The translations under genes were made by a program, and so were the position numbers. Below, one piece after another: positions 43,821-56,389 of a DNA stretch of 64,000 nucleotides. The stretch is from Oscheius tipulae (Eukaryota > Nematoda > Chromadorea > Rhabditida > Rhabditidae). The stretch is taken from positions 6,432,501 through 6,496,500 of the forward strand of contig JASJZH010000001.1 in assembly GCA_037178975.1 (NCBI GenBank), in the 5' to 3' direction. Under the pieces are notes generated by a model. That model had not been told where the DNA came from. It ran no database searches and saw only the letters and a program-made list of their open reading frames with translations. Position 1 is the stretch's first letter. Each line of letters begins with the position of its first letter.

Positions 43821-45175
43821 GGTGCTTCGGAAGTTGTACCCTGGAAAATTCGAGGATGAAGCATGGTATCTAACGATGAAAGAGAAAAGGGCTAAGATAT
43901 TCAGACAGCACAGTACATCTAGGGACAAACACGCAACGCATTTTTGAAAGATACAGGAATTTTTTGAAGGCCGTTTCGAGAAACTCGCCGGTTGCCTGGA
44001 CACGTTAGAATATTGCAGCACACTATTCAGAGGGATCTTTTATAATGAAAGTTACTGAATCTTTTCTATGCAGAAACAAGCTAAAAAATTGCTCTGTAAA
44101 TCCAGCGCAAACAAAAATGTCGGATTCTGTTTTTTGGGAAAAGAAAATTTAAAAAACTTTGTGTCAACCACTTGGTGCAAATTTGGTGCCCCAGGGTGGC
44201 GCATTTGAGGTGCATCTTGAATTCCCATATTTTTTGAAGTTGAACTTTACGGTTGGTTGGCTTTGTAAGCAAAATCGTTCCAAAAGCTTATACGTTAGGA
44301 AATACGGCTATGGACTATACATTGTTATCACACAAAAAAATTAGCAGCAATTCAATGCCTCTCGTTTCACCAGATTCTCTAAGAGTCCAGCAGAGTTCCC
44401 CCTCTATATCTGTACAGCCCGTATTCCTACGGCGACGATATGGTCGAAAGAGTCCCTTTTATAGCAAGAAATCCGGTAGGAGGAGCCAGCTCCGCCCCGA
44501 TCACAATCGATGCTGATATCACGCGACAATCAGCCGATTCGGGACGTTTCGAAATTGTCCAGGACACAAAAGAAGAAAAAGACGACGTATAGACGGGGAA
44601 ATTGGGCAATCTGCCGACGAGATCTATCTTTTATCTGAAAACGAGACGACCTTCGTCGAGGATCCGTCGAGATAAGACCTATAAATCACAAAAACCATCG
44701 AACATCCACGGCAGAACCCGCGTCATCTGAGGAGATTTAGCTGTTTTGCAAGAGTTCCTTTGGGAATTTCTGAGTATGGTGGGTGTCAGTCTGAAAAGAA
44801 CCTGAACAAGTCTTGAATGTGCGGGTTTTCGACGGAAGAATCCCAGAGCTGTTTGTTCTATGCGATAGCCCAGAAGCCCACGAGATTCCTGTTGTAAAAA
44901 AGCAAAGGTCATCCGTCTTTTTGTGGCAATTGAACTCTGGGTCTGTCTCTGAAAACCTTATCATCGTTTCTCTGAAACTGTTGCAAGGTCTCTCTCGCTG
45001 TAACAGACTGTCTGATGATAAGAGAGCAATTGGATTGAGATGATTTATCAATAAATGAGAGAGATAAATAGAAAGGAAGAATGACAAAGGAAACAAACGT
45101 TAACAACATGTTCTGGGTTACCGGAGAGATAGAGGATGAAGGAGACCATCTTGAGAAATGAATTGGACTAGCCGC
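43821..45175. other. ahcy-1 upstream region
   Basis: 1.35 kb between the start of ahcy-1 and the 3' end of teg-4. It should contain the ahcy-1 promoter. A G/C-rich patch around 44470-44515 is the only distinctive composition. Open frames on either strand lack splice partners and resemblance to known proteins. Confidence 0.4.
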
Positions 45176-48100
45176 TTAGAAGGCGAAACGCGTACGGATG
45201 TCTTCCAGTTTCTTCGAGATCTGAAAACAGTTGAATGAGTTCGGATTATTTAGAGAAATGCTAAAAGGGCCAGGTTCTCAAGAGAAAAACATTTCGTAAA
45301 ACCGACCTCACTAGCAGTCTTATCCAGTTCTTCTGCCACAGCCTTCTGTTTCATCACTTCCATCAATCCGAACTGTTCGCAGAGATCGCCGTCAATCACA
45401 TTCTGGAACTCATTTCATTAGAGAACTAAATTCAAAAATACCTTGCAAGGATGGTAGTAGGATCGGAAAGTGAGATGGTCACGACCGCAGAGTGGAGGGA
45501 ACTCGGACCTCATATGAAGCTCGAGGTTCTCGAAGAAGGACGTTTCCTGGAAGAGAAGAGATATTAGTCATAGAACTGGGATGTTTGCTCAATGTACAAG
45601 ATTCCTCATTTACTATTCCTCCCTGCTCCAGCCCAGAGCCAATCTGCGTTCTCTCCACACAGAATGTGACCATTTTTCCGGAAACTCAGAGCAATCCGTT
45701 TAGAAACATCCTGTGTTCAAATTGGGCTGGAACAGAGACCAACATTTACCCATCTGCTCAAAGAACTGAAGACCACCCTCAAAAGACGTTAATTAATCTT
45801 GCACCATTCAGTTCGTACCTAAACATTTTAGTCAGTGATCTCTTGATAACGTGTCTTTGAATGCACGGTCTGAATCTATTGGTTTTCGGTTATCCACATG
45901 TCATTTTTCGCTATTGAGGCTCAATTGGGAGGTACGTTTAGACTACCCTTGGGAGAGGGTCTAGAAGATCATTGTCCGAGTCTCACCAACTTCTCTCTGC
46001 TTCCTGGTCATTGCATCTGAGCATTTCCTAATCGCGGCATCCTCTACTATTACCAAAGAGCAGTCACCAAGCTCGTTTATGACATTTTGTCGAACCCCGT
46101 GTTTGTTTATCAAGTTGCCGTCTTTGGCATTTAGTATTTGAGCATTCTCGGAGAGAGCTTCGATCCAAAAAGCAATTACAGCAGTTGGGAAGCCCACGGT
46201 AATTCGGAGGGCCTATAATTCGTGTACTCTGATCACAAGAAAAATTGCTCTTTGGTACCTATCCTCGGAATGGGAAATCCCACTGCTCACTAATTCAGCT
46301 GCGTGAGAGTTCCACTCGTCCTTTGTAGCCAAAGTCAAACTTCCTCGTGAAACCTGTCGGAAATAGCTCCTCGCCCCGGTAACCTAATCACAGCTAGTCT
46401 TTTCCCCTCCCCCGGAACTTCGAGGCGTGTAATCCAATCGCTTCTTAATATTCGGACTCTTAGCCAGTTGCATCTCTTTTTGCAAAACCGAAAGGTCTAG
46501 TATATAGCCCGCTTGTAAATACAACTGACACCACGAATAATAAGATACGTGACGCTGGGTTTTGACGCAAAAACATTGTTAGAGGAGCGCTCCTGCTCTT
46601 CACAACTTCAAAATAGTTGAGCCTGCAGGTACTCTCGTCAGCTTGTTTACAGTGGGTTTTGGTGGTTGAAACCTATAGGAAAATAGGATATACGCCTTGT
46701 TGAAGCGGCTAACAAGCTGTTGAGGGCCGAAAGTTTTGATGACATTATGAATATTGATTAATGCAATAAAAGAGAGCTTTGTCTGCGTTCACAAGGACTA
46801 TTTTTACCCACGAACACAACAGATTTTTTCCGTTCTCACTAGCATGTGAGTCGAGTCATATTAGAAAACTGAGAAAGTATCTCGGCTGCTACTTCCCCGT
46901 CCCGCAACAAAGAGAGACACAAATCTTTTAATGGCCCTCCGAGCCCCGATCTAAACAGACCACCTGTTCCCTTGCTAATAGCCCAATTTTCTTTCAATAG
47001 GGCTCTCCTATGCCGCGTCTCTGGAATCCGAGCCCTTGCGTCCATCTTTGCGGCAAAGCCAATCCATCACAACAACTTTTTGGCGAAAAATCTCTTGACC
47101 GAGCTGCCAGCTGTTTGAACAGGAAGACTCGTCGGCTGTCATCAGTCAGCATATTATTGCCCGTCTTGTCATATTTTCCCACCTTTCTTCTTAGAAAAAA
47201 CTGGACAAACTTACATCTTTGGACATGAAAGGCACCAAGATGCCAATAGCTCCTCCGATTGTTGTGTAGACGATACAGTCGTTGGCTCCGGGAATCATTG
47301 ACGTCTTTTGGATCGAGGTAATCTGATCGCCAATATAGAATACGGACACCATGTCCATTTTCTGTGAAGCTCCGTTAAGATGTCCTCTGTCCCAATGAGA
47401 ACGGAGTCCAGTTGGGTCCTCTTGTACGTCTTCGCTCACACGGTCGGGTAGTCGTAGCTGAAAAGAAGCCATTATATACATGCCCTGATCACAGTTCATT
47501 TCATATCCTGAACCAAATTAGGATTGAACAGCTCCCTTACTATCCCACCACATCTTATTAGGACAACTCTGACGGATTTAATTGGGCTAGAGATTCAGGG
47601 AACTAATTAGGATAATAGTAACCTGAGAATTTGATCCATCCAGCTATTTCTGCTTCACGACTTTTAGTACTAAACCCATCTAACTTCAAATATCTAGGCT
47701 ATTTTCACCTTGAGTAACACAACTCTTGGTCCATGTGATTGAAATTTGCTATTAGGTTTGCTCTCAGCCCACACACAGGAACGCGCGTTTACCTTGTTAT
47801 CATCATCGAGTCATACCCATAATTGAACTTTGACTGGCCTGTACTCTTACTGTACCACCAAATTAGTTAGAGGGTCAAAATTGGAATCAAAAGGCCGCGG
47901 ATCAGTGACTAGTCTACAGAACTCTCATAATTATGAAACCTTTGACATGAGCGTCAACAAGTCAACTAAGGGAAGGGCATTAAAAATTCTTGCGCCTCAG
48001 CTCCACGGAGTATGGGCTACTCCCAGCAGCCGTGTTGAAATTAACTTTGTAGCGATTTCCATTTCTGGAGCATGGCTCTCCATTCACACGTTTCTTTCCG

Positions 48101-51100
48101 TACAAATCAACAGAATTCAGCGGCGAGTTAACGGCAGCCACTAATTTCCCTTCTCTCCCTGAACAGTGTCTGACGCGGAAGACTCGCTCTCTCCAGCTCG
48201 CATGAATAGCCTTATCGGAAACATATGCGCCCCTCCCGATTAATTCACTTATTTCCAAAAGAATTTAGCAAGGGGCCTTGACCGGCAAAAACATCTTCAG
48301 CTCCCGTGCTTTTTCGGCCCCGTAGTCAAATTGAATCATAAGCATGCTCTCCGCTTCCCAAACTGATTGCTTTAAGAGCCTCCTTGGCAATACAACATCC
48401 CGTCGACAGGGGAGATCTCTTCCGCTTTCTTTTGAGGTGGAGACCCTCGCGTATGGCAAGATGAGTAGCTACATGCGGTGACAGCAATTAAGCAACGTGA
48501 TCCTGGCAAAGAGCAGCAACTGCCGCCCACATTTGTCACTTCCCCTAGTTGTCGCGTCTGCGTCTCGCGTGAAAAAAGTCAAATGAAATATTCTGTCTGC
48601 GTACCATTGTTCTTCTCACCAGGCCGTTCCATATCTGAGGTTTTCTCTCTCTCTCTCTCTCTCCCTCTCTTCCGACTAACTCCCCAATGCCATAACATGC
48701 CTATTTAGCCAGTAGTCGCCTCCACCCACCCTCGCATAAAGACGCCTCTATTTACGAGCCACACGCTAGTCAACCAGTCCTTAATTTCGTCCCAAAAAAA
48801 TCATTTCGAAGAACGAGAAACTTGGTTACACCCGACAATCTGTACCAATTATGTCATTTTTTTGTTTCCTTATTACGTTTTTCTACTGTCAGAGCATTGT
48901 TTCCCAAGAACATGCGTCTTTCCCAATAATTTACTTGAACTCTAAGAAACGGGAAGTAATCAAGATACACTCTCGAAGTTCATGACTTTTTCTCAAAACG
49001 ATTGCTTCCGGTTTCTCAATTGAAAGTGCTTGAACAATGCTCTTTTCTCAGCCAAACATTCATAGAATGGGTGGCCGGGAGTAGGAAACAAGAACATCAT
49101 CGGCCTTCCCCCTTCTAATGATAGACAGACGTGACAATTTGACCCGGCGTTGCTCGAACACCCGGAAGCTAGCAACAAAAAAATGTTGTGGCTACCTGAA
49201 ATACAAGCAGCCGTTAATTATTCAAAAAATAGCGACGTCTAGCAATCAGTGGTGGCTTTCTCTACTCTCAAAATATGTGAAAACAGTACCTACTTTCCTC
49301 AACTCCATATCAAAAGAACTCTCTGCAATTGACGACCTGTGCACTTCCGCTTATTTATGCTCCACTACACCTCTTCCTCCTTCTTGGTCTTTCCTATTCA
49401 AAATTACTCCAAGCCTATTCTCGCTGCTACTTTTTTTTTAACTATTATATGTGAGAGCACCTGCTGATAATCCACATTTCACATGTGCTGGTGACGTCGC
49501 TTAGGCTACAAATTAGGCTCGTTGCGTTCCGGCTGGCCACGCTGCCCATAAAGCATAATAATTCCGCTCTATTTTCACAGCCAGCACACTAAACGTCCAT
49601 TTAACCAAAGTACATCCTGCTCTTGAAAAATAGAAAACTCACGATGGCGATGGTTCCGAATCTGTCTCCAACTGCTACCGTATTGTAGTCCAAAATACAC
49701 ATGCAGGACATGTAGCGAGGTGTCTGGTCGTCGCAGAAGACGACAAGAGCGTTTTCCTGTAACATTTTTGGTTAGAAAAGTCTGGAGTAAAAAACTTACG
49801 GCTTTTCTGTATCGGACCCAGTGCAGCGATTCCTGGGAATCTCCTACGATAATACGCTGTCCAGTTGATTGGATATCACAGATTTGAACGGGGAAGTGCT
49901 GAAAACTGATGAATTAATGAATCTTACAATAGTTCTCCCGACAGCTGGTTTCTCCTATGTGTGCGCCCTTTTCAGTGTTGTTTCGAACCCAATTCTACGT
50001 ATTCTAGTAACTGGAAGCGCGCCTGTTTAATTATTCTTTCCCGAAATGCCGAGTCCTTTTCCATGATTTTCTCTTTCATTTAGAGCGTCATGTACATTCT
50101 GGTTATATTTCTAAGCAACTTTTCAGGGCGCATGTTGTGGTGAGAAGTAGAAGATGAACGAGACGGTGCAGTGTACATTCTACGAATGGAGTCGAGATCC
50201 ACAACATGCCAAATTCTTTCGAATCTTTTCCATCATCTCCGTTCTTACAATTCTAGTCGTTGTCGTCGTGCTCGGCAATGCTCTAGTCATAGCAGCCGTT
50301 TTATTGCGACGGCGACTACGATCCCCCACGGGACTACTTATTCTCTCGTTAGGAGTTGCTGACTTACTGGTTTGTGCAAGAGAAATGTCGTAAACTTGAG
50401 CTTTTTTTTTTTAGGTGGGTACTGTCATTTTGCCGTTCAGTATAGCCAATGAGGTTCTCAGTGGCTACTGGATATTTGGAGAGCTTTGGTGCACAATCTG
50501 GCTCACAATGGACATCTGGATGTGTACAGCCTCAATCTACAATCTGGTGGCTATTTCCATCGACCGCTACATTGCTATAATCAAGCCACTCAATTACCCG
50601 ATGCTGGTGACCAAAGCAAGAGCCCGATGGACAGTCGCTCTCGTCTGGATCTGCTCATTCATCATCTGCAGTCCAAGTTTCTTCTTGGGCAATACTGTGG
50701 TGACCAGTACGGATAGTGAGCGCTGCAAATGCACCCCTGCAAACGGCGGAAGAGGCTACATCATTTTCTCCGCGTCTAGCAGCTTCTACGTGCCGATGAT
50801 TGTCGTCATTTTCGTCTATTTTCGGATCTACGTAGCAGCCCGAGCTGCGACCAAGAGCATCTATTCCGGAATGATGCAGGTGAGACAAATTGACAGTTTG
50901 AGGACAGAAAGCGGGTTCAGGTGACGGCCAATGCCAACAAGAATACAAAGAGCTTCCTAATGAACAATCCTGCCGCTCTCTCCAAGGAGAACGTACCTAT
51001 GCTACGTGTTCATCGAGGATCATCTGCCACCAACCCTCCTAAATCGCCCCAGGTTCCAATTAGGAGGTGGGAATGTTCAAGCAATGTTGTGACAGATTTT

Positions 51101-54100
51101 TAGCACTGCTATGGCCGAGACAGATAGTGGTACACAACCAGAGACTAGGAAACAACGAAGTGCTCCTGATATTGCTATGGTCCACAAACAGACAAGTAGG
51201 ACAAATGTTCTTGGTGCTTTGAAGGAGAAACAAATCGAGAGTACTGACTCGGACAAGATGCCTCCGTGAGTGGTCTTCAAAACAGTAGGTAGAAATCCCA
51301 TTTAGATCCCCCACTAAAGAGGAGAAGGTGGAAACTATTATAAAACCGGGTGGGGAGACAAAAACGGTCAGCAGACTCCTTCCCAAAAACCCATTCAAGT
51401 CTCTAATCAGAAGAGGGCAGAGGAAGAAGGTAGGATATACAAGCAAGCTAGTGAACTATTACATTTAGGCGGGTGGTGCTTACGAGAAGCGTCTGTCACT
51501 CGAAATTAAGGCAGCCAAGACTGTGGCCATAGTCACAGGCTGTTTCATCTTCTGCTGGCTTGGATTCGCCGTGACCTACGGCTTTGAGCTGGAATTTGAC
51601 GACGTGACATGGTCAATCGTCTTCTGGCTCGGCTACTTGAACAGTGCGTTGAATCCGGTCATTTACACGGTCTTCAACCGGGAATTCCGGACGTGTTTCA
51701 AACGACTACTGACCTGTCATCATCTGAATCACCCCAATAACGCAAAGGTTCGCAATTGTCACTTTGTGTAGCAACACAGTTTAGTATACGACCAACAACT
51801 CGTACAATTCGACCATGCGAGGCGTCAAGCCGTACAATGCAATCTCATCCCCGCCCCAGTTGTGTACTGTGACCACACAACGACATTCAAACAGCAAGTA
51901 ATGCAATACGGGTCTAATTCGAGTTTTATGTTAAATAAACTATTTCTTCTTTTCGTCTTTGATTTGTTCTATATTTGGTGATGAATTGGTCATGAGGCTT
52001 TAATAGGATTGGGTGAGGCGGACCAGTGCAAAAGGACACCCAATGCTCATGTTACATGTGCGAATAATGAATACTTACCCTATTTTCGCACTTTGCCAGC
52101 AATTTCTTCTTTCCGAGCTCGTAGACGCGAAGAAAGGTTCCAAATCCGAGCAGAACCACACCGCGGAAGTCGTGGATGGCCGTAACTGGCTGTAAATGTT
52201 GTTCCAATTTTAAGAAATTAGCTCAACTAACCAGCGGCGTCTCTGTTCTATGCAGCAGTTCTAATTTGTCTCCGGCTGCTTGTAAGACGAATGTGTAGAC
52301 AAATCCGCGTTTAGGAACTGCATGTGCGCTCAATTGTTGCCCGATTCCGCCACCGACGAGCACCATCAGCGTCTCTGGACAGCTTGAGAACTGCACGATG
52401 GCGACACTAAAAATGGGCAAGTCTACAAAACATCGGGGAAAATAACCATTTGGCAGCTTCGTCTTGAGGAAGAGGGAAATAGGCGAGGCTGTCTCCAGTT
52501 CTGGGATGAACGATGCGCACACAGGAAGCATATTTGGCGGCAGCTGCTCTCGGAGCACCGAACTGTGCCTCGTTCGGCTTGTTATTCTTGATCCCATCAG
52601 CGATTTCCTGGGCCAGAACCTGTTCCTCCTCATTGGTAGCCAGGTTTTCGATCTCCTTGGCCATTTCGGTGCGCTTCTTCTCCTTCGTCGCCTCAGTATA
52701 GGAGAGATGATCGGCTTCGACTACGATCAGTGTCCCCGCAGCTGGATGAACGACCATTTTTCGTGGGGTATACTTCAGGGGAAATTGGATCTGATTAAAG
52801 GAGGCTCCGAGTTTCTCAACAGCCATAATTCTGAAAGTTCTTTTTGCAAACAGATAAGAATAGAAATAACCTCAAGGTATTCTCCGCTATGGCGACTATT
52901 CCTTCGGCACATTGCTCACTTGTGAAACTGGCGGCATATTCAAGCGACTTGTAGCTAAGAGGCGTCAAATGGAATCGATTCTGGTAGTGGTAGAGCAGCC
53001 ATGAACGCGATGAAGTACAGAGGACGGCATCCTTGTTTTGACTTCGGACGCGGAACAACTTGACCGGACGAGTGCCGAGATATCTGGTTCGCGTATCGAG
53101 CATGATACCGGTGATGTTGTCGACAGTCGTTCGGAGGAGACATCCATTCTGGATGAATTTTAAGACGAATTTTTACGAGAAAGTACCTGGAGACCAATGT
53201 TGAGATGAATCGTTGCTGCTCCTTTGTTCTCATCGTTACTCGTTTCCACTAGAAGGAGGGATTCTGGTTGCGAGGGAAGACTTTGCATACTAAATCGGGT
53301 GTCATGAACACTGCGCACAAAAAGAATACCTGAGAGGACTGAGAGTGTCGTTGTGATCGAGAGAGATGATTCTGACAGTATTGTCGTTGGCGCCAATAGC
53401 CAGGAAACGGGAGCGAATTTCTCCCTCGGGAATCTCGGACAGACTCATGCAGGAAATTTCGGAGTCACGGAACGTCTTTCGCTCGGTGAATTCGTTCAAT
53501 TGGCCAGACTGGTCCAGCTCAAAGTAGACTATTTCGGCGCCGGCTTGCCCTGCTCCCGAGAGGGCAATTGCTACTTGTCGTCTGACTTCTTTTTTATTAG
53601 CTGCACAAAAATATCTACCTGTTCATAGCGCATTTGACGATTTGTCGCTTGCCGGGCGTCTTCCACTCGTTGACACGACGATCGGATCGAATGTGACGAA
53701 TACCATCAGCGTAGATTTGAAGAAGAGCATCGTCTCCGATCAGACCACAAGCGAGAGTCGGGGCCGTGGGTAGAAAGCCAGAGTCGGTGGCTTCTTCGAC
53801 AGTTTCACCAATCGTCAGCACGAGAGTTGCGTTCATGAACGAGACCACAATATAGGCATCGTGAGCGTCGTCAATAGTCCGCTTGACAGTCCAGACGGCA
53901 TTCGGATTACCGGGGAGCTCTGAGACGGCCATTTCTGTGACCTCGAGTCCGTTGCGGAGAACCTTGAATACATTTGATGAAAAAACGGGGAAAAACGTAC
54001 TCTGAGACTGGAATTGGATCCTCTCCCACAAAGGGCGTAGACTTGAGGAGCATCTTCTCTGGTCAGATCACCGACATGTGAACCGAGGAGCGGCGTCAGA

Positions 54101-55705
54101 CTTTCAATTTTGTCAATCTCGACGAGACTCTTCAGCTCGTGGATTCCGTAGAAGAACGTCTCGCCCTCTCCCATTCCGGCCTTCGATGAGAACTCGTCTT
54201 CGTCGTCCTCACCAAGATTGGCGATTTGGTAGAGATGACTAAATGAGGAGCTTAGTAGTTTTGACTGAAAAAGACTCACTGATCACCGAATTCTGCTGCA
54301 ACGAAGAGAAATCCAGTCTTAAGAATACACAGCGCATTCGCAGGAGGAACGGTGTCGAAATATTTGATTTTCATCTCCGTTACTAAATCTTCTTCCGTTT
54401 CCAGCGTCACCTGAGAATGGAAAGGCTAAATATTTGAATTGCAGGCTATACCTTGAAAAGGTCGCCTTGTTCGGTCTGGACAAGGAAAAAGAACATCAGC
54501 TTTGTTTTGTGAGTTGCTGAAGAGATAATCATGATCCGACGATCAGGATCCTCGAGATCGTTCTAAAGTTACTGCTTTCTCAAATAAAAGAAAGAAACTG
54601 ACTCGTCTTCGTGGAATTTGGCACTTGATGTCCGGCTGATCTCCCAAGTTCTTATAAACGAGGAAGCCTTCACAGCAGACGATTACTCCGGCCGGGCCAT
54701 CATTGCCTCCGGGTACTGAAAATGGCTTTAGGATAGAAAAGAAGTCAAATATACCAGGGATGAGAAGATTTCCGGCTTCTGGCATCGGCTCCGCATATTT
54801 TCGAATCACGTGATTGAGACCGAGATCCAGCTCGTAGAAGGTGAGCATCTGATGGGTCGATTTGACTGCTTCTCCGGTCGGATCGTTGTCCAGCTCTTCG
54901 TAATCGTACTCCAGGCAAGCAAAGAGCGGATTCTCGAAGCCGACGTCAATACCAACGACGCCGTAGCAGAGAGTGAACTGTTTGTGAGCTTCTAATGGAG
55001 AGGAAATGGTCAAACGGGCCTCCGCGTCTCGATTCATCTGGTAGACCAGCTTCTGGCGTTCAAGGGCACCTGAACAACAGAATTCATGAATATTCTTTGC
55101 TATTTGTGCTGCTATTCATTTGTAATACAACACTATTTCTTTCTAAGACAAAACTTTGATAAATTGGATGCGATCACATGATTTTAGTCGAAAAAGGTTT
55201 TAAAAACAGCCAAGACAACTAACCGATCATGACAGCACGTCCTTTGGGGTCAGCGGCCAAATAATGTCCGGGAACAGCTCGTCGAACTCCAGATTTTCCA
55301 TAGGTTTCCTGATGAATTCGCTCAAAACTGTTCTTCTCCGGCATGTACTCCAAAATCAGAATTCTGCCCGAGTCTGAGCCAACTGCGATGTAGTCTACAA
55401 GAAAAACTATGGTTGAAAACAATGAGAGCTTAGGCTTACCTTTAGCTCCTCCAGTAAGCCGGAACGGAAGAAGACATCGAATAATACCGAAGACGTCTTG
55501 ACTGCAAAGGATCTTGATCTTTCCAGTGTTCGGATCACAATATAGTAGTTGAAGAGTCGCTCCACGCCCGACACATACCTCCTAAAGCTTTATTGAGAGA
55601 AAGAATAGAAATGCTTACCTGCGATTGAGGTTTACCGCTGAAATTACCGTGAATCGCCTGGTTGATCGTAGTCTGACTTTGTAGAGTCAGATGGTAGAGG
55701 TGCAT
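45176..55705 (-). CDS. teg-4: Splicing factor 3B subunit 3 (SF3B3/SAP130, TEG-4)
   Basis: Core component of the U2 snRNP SF3b complex, three beta-propellers that help hold SF3B1 at the branch site; C. elegans TEG-4 also affects germline proliferation. Twenty-one exons from 55619-55705 to 45176-45220 add up to exactly 1218 residues, the family length, with all phases consistent. Markers: start [130 protein letters not shown]; end [14 protein letters not shown]. The 5' two-thirds have introns of about 35-45 bp (one of 154 bp), while three 3' introns are huge: 49899-52078 (holds a GPCR gene), 47458-49641 and 45547-47214. Confidence 0.97.
45961..46473 (-). pseudogene. Protein-like open frames inside a teg-4 intron (possible nested or decayed gene)
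   Basis: On the minus strand, ATG 46471-46473 opens [20 protein letters not shown], meets a TAG, and the same frame continues [20 protein letters not shown] and [14 protein letters not shown]. After a GT-AG pair near 46213-46262, another block of about 80 codons follows in a different frame ([40 protein letters not shown]) and ends at 45961. The two parts do not join cleanly in phase. This could be a nested same-strand gene with an unseen splice, or a decayed copy. No family was recognised. Confidence 0.25.
47458..49641. other. Large teg-4 intron without a supported gene
   Basis: A 2.2-kb intron. Frames at 47980-48258 and 48265-48459 on the minus strand are open but lack resemblance to known proteins. 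A TC repeat lies at 48644-48663. The cause of the expansion next to a gene-bearing intron is unknown; transposon remnants or regulatory sequence are possible. Confidence 0.4.
48644..48663. repeat. TC dinucleotide repeat
   Basis: About ten uninterrupted TC units within an otherwise pyrimidine-rich stretch, inside a teg-4 intron. Similar shorter tracts occur near 1630 (AG) and 12061 (AG). Confidence 0.8.
50154..51901 (+). CDS. Biogenic-amine GPCR, octopamine-receptor-like (SER-3/SER-6 type), nested in a teg-4 intron
   Basis: Seven exons (50154-50369, 50415-50879, 50921-51052, 51096-51265, 51306-51429, 51469-51747, 51785-51901) encode 500 residues with consistent phases. Class A features: helix 1 [10 protein letters not shown], helix 2 [11 protein letters not shown], helix 3 [20 protein letters not shown] with the amine-binding Asp and DRY, helix 5 [13 protein letters not shown] with serines, a long basic third loop, helix 6 [17 protein letters not shown], helix 7 [17 protein letters not shown]. 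The Asp and serines indicate a monoamine ligand; octopamine is the best guess, with tyramine or dopamine possible. Helix 6 has CWLGF instead of the common CWLPF. It lies wholly within the minus-strand teg-4 intron 49899-52078. TTTTCAG at 50120-50126 could be a trans-splice site; a three-codon upstream ORF starts at 50131. Confidence 0.9.
51934..51939 (+). other. AATAAA polyadenylation signal of the nested GPCR
   Basis: AATAAA lies 33 bp after the GPCR stop codon on the plus strand, still inside the teg-4 intron, showing that the nested transcript has its own 3' end. Confidence 0.6.
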
Positions 55706-56389
55706 GACTGCCCTAAAACTTGATTTCTGTGTAAAAGATGAGCCGAAAGAGAGAAATTAACGATACAAATGATCCGAGATCTCGCTTTTCGAATTCAAGA
55801 GGCGGCTGTGCAATTGCGTAGGTTGACGTCGCGTAGACGCAAAATGTACCTCTTGCACTCTAAATACAATACAACTGATTGAATGTACACAAGTAGTAAC
55901 CGGAAAGGAAAGTATACGAAACGAAAAGAAATGTAGATTGTGAAAAGTTTGTTTGTTGTGGTTGAATGGCAAGTAAACCAGCGGTAAAGTGAAATTAAAC
56001 TATTACGAAGGCTGTATTGAACTAGGTAGCAGAATTTTAGGGCTATAAACAAACAAATATCTTGGGAAAGATCTTTGAAATGTTAAAAAAAAAGGCTACG
56101 AATTTTTCAAGGTAGAAGAAAAGAGACCAATTTAGAGTGTTTGAAAGAGCGCTCCTTTTGTACGCAAAAGTACGCGAGTAATATTTTCGTAGCCACGAGC
56201 AAACATTGTTCAGTGGCTGTCCCACTTTCATTCGCTTTTCTCCTTGGAGAACGATTATAACCGATAAATAAAGGTTAATTGGGTCACATTCATTCGAGCT
56301 AGCTCGCGTTTTTTGCGTCTAGATCTATCGATTTTCTCGATAAGCATTTTGCTCAGAAAGATATTTTGGTCAGCTCTAGTTTCGTGGTC
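55706..56389. other. Divergent promoter region of teg-4 and the small gene at 56390
   Basis: About 680 bp upstream of teg-4 (minus) and of the small plus-strand gene. No coding sequence was supported and no specific promoter motif recognised. Confidence 0.45.
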
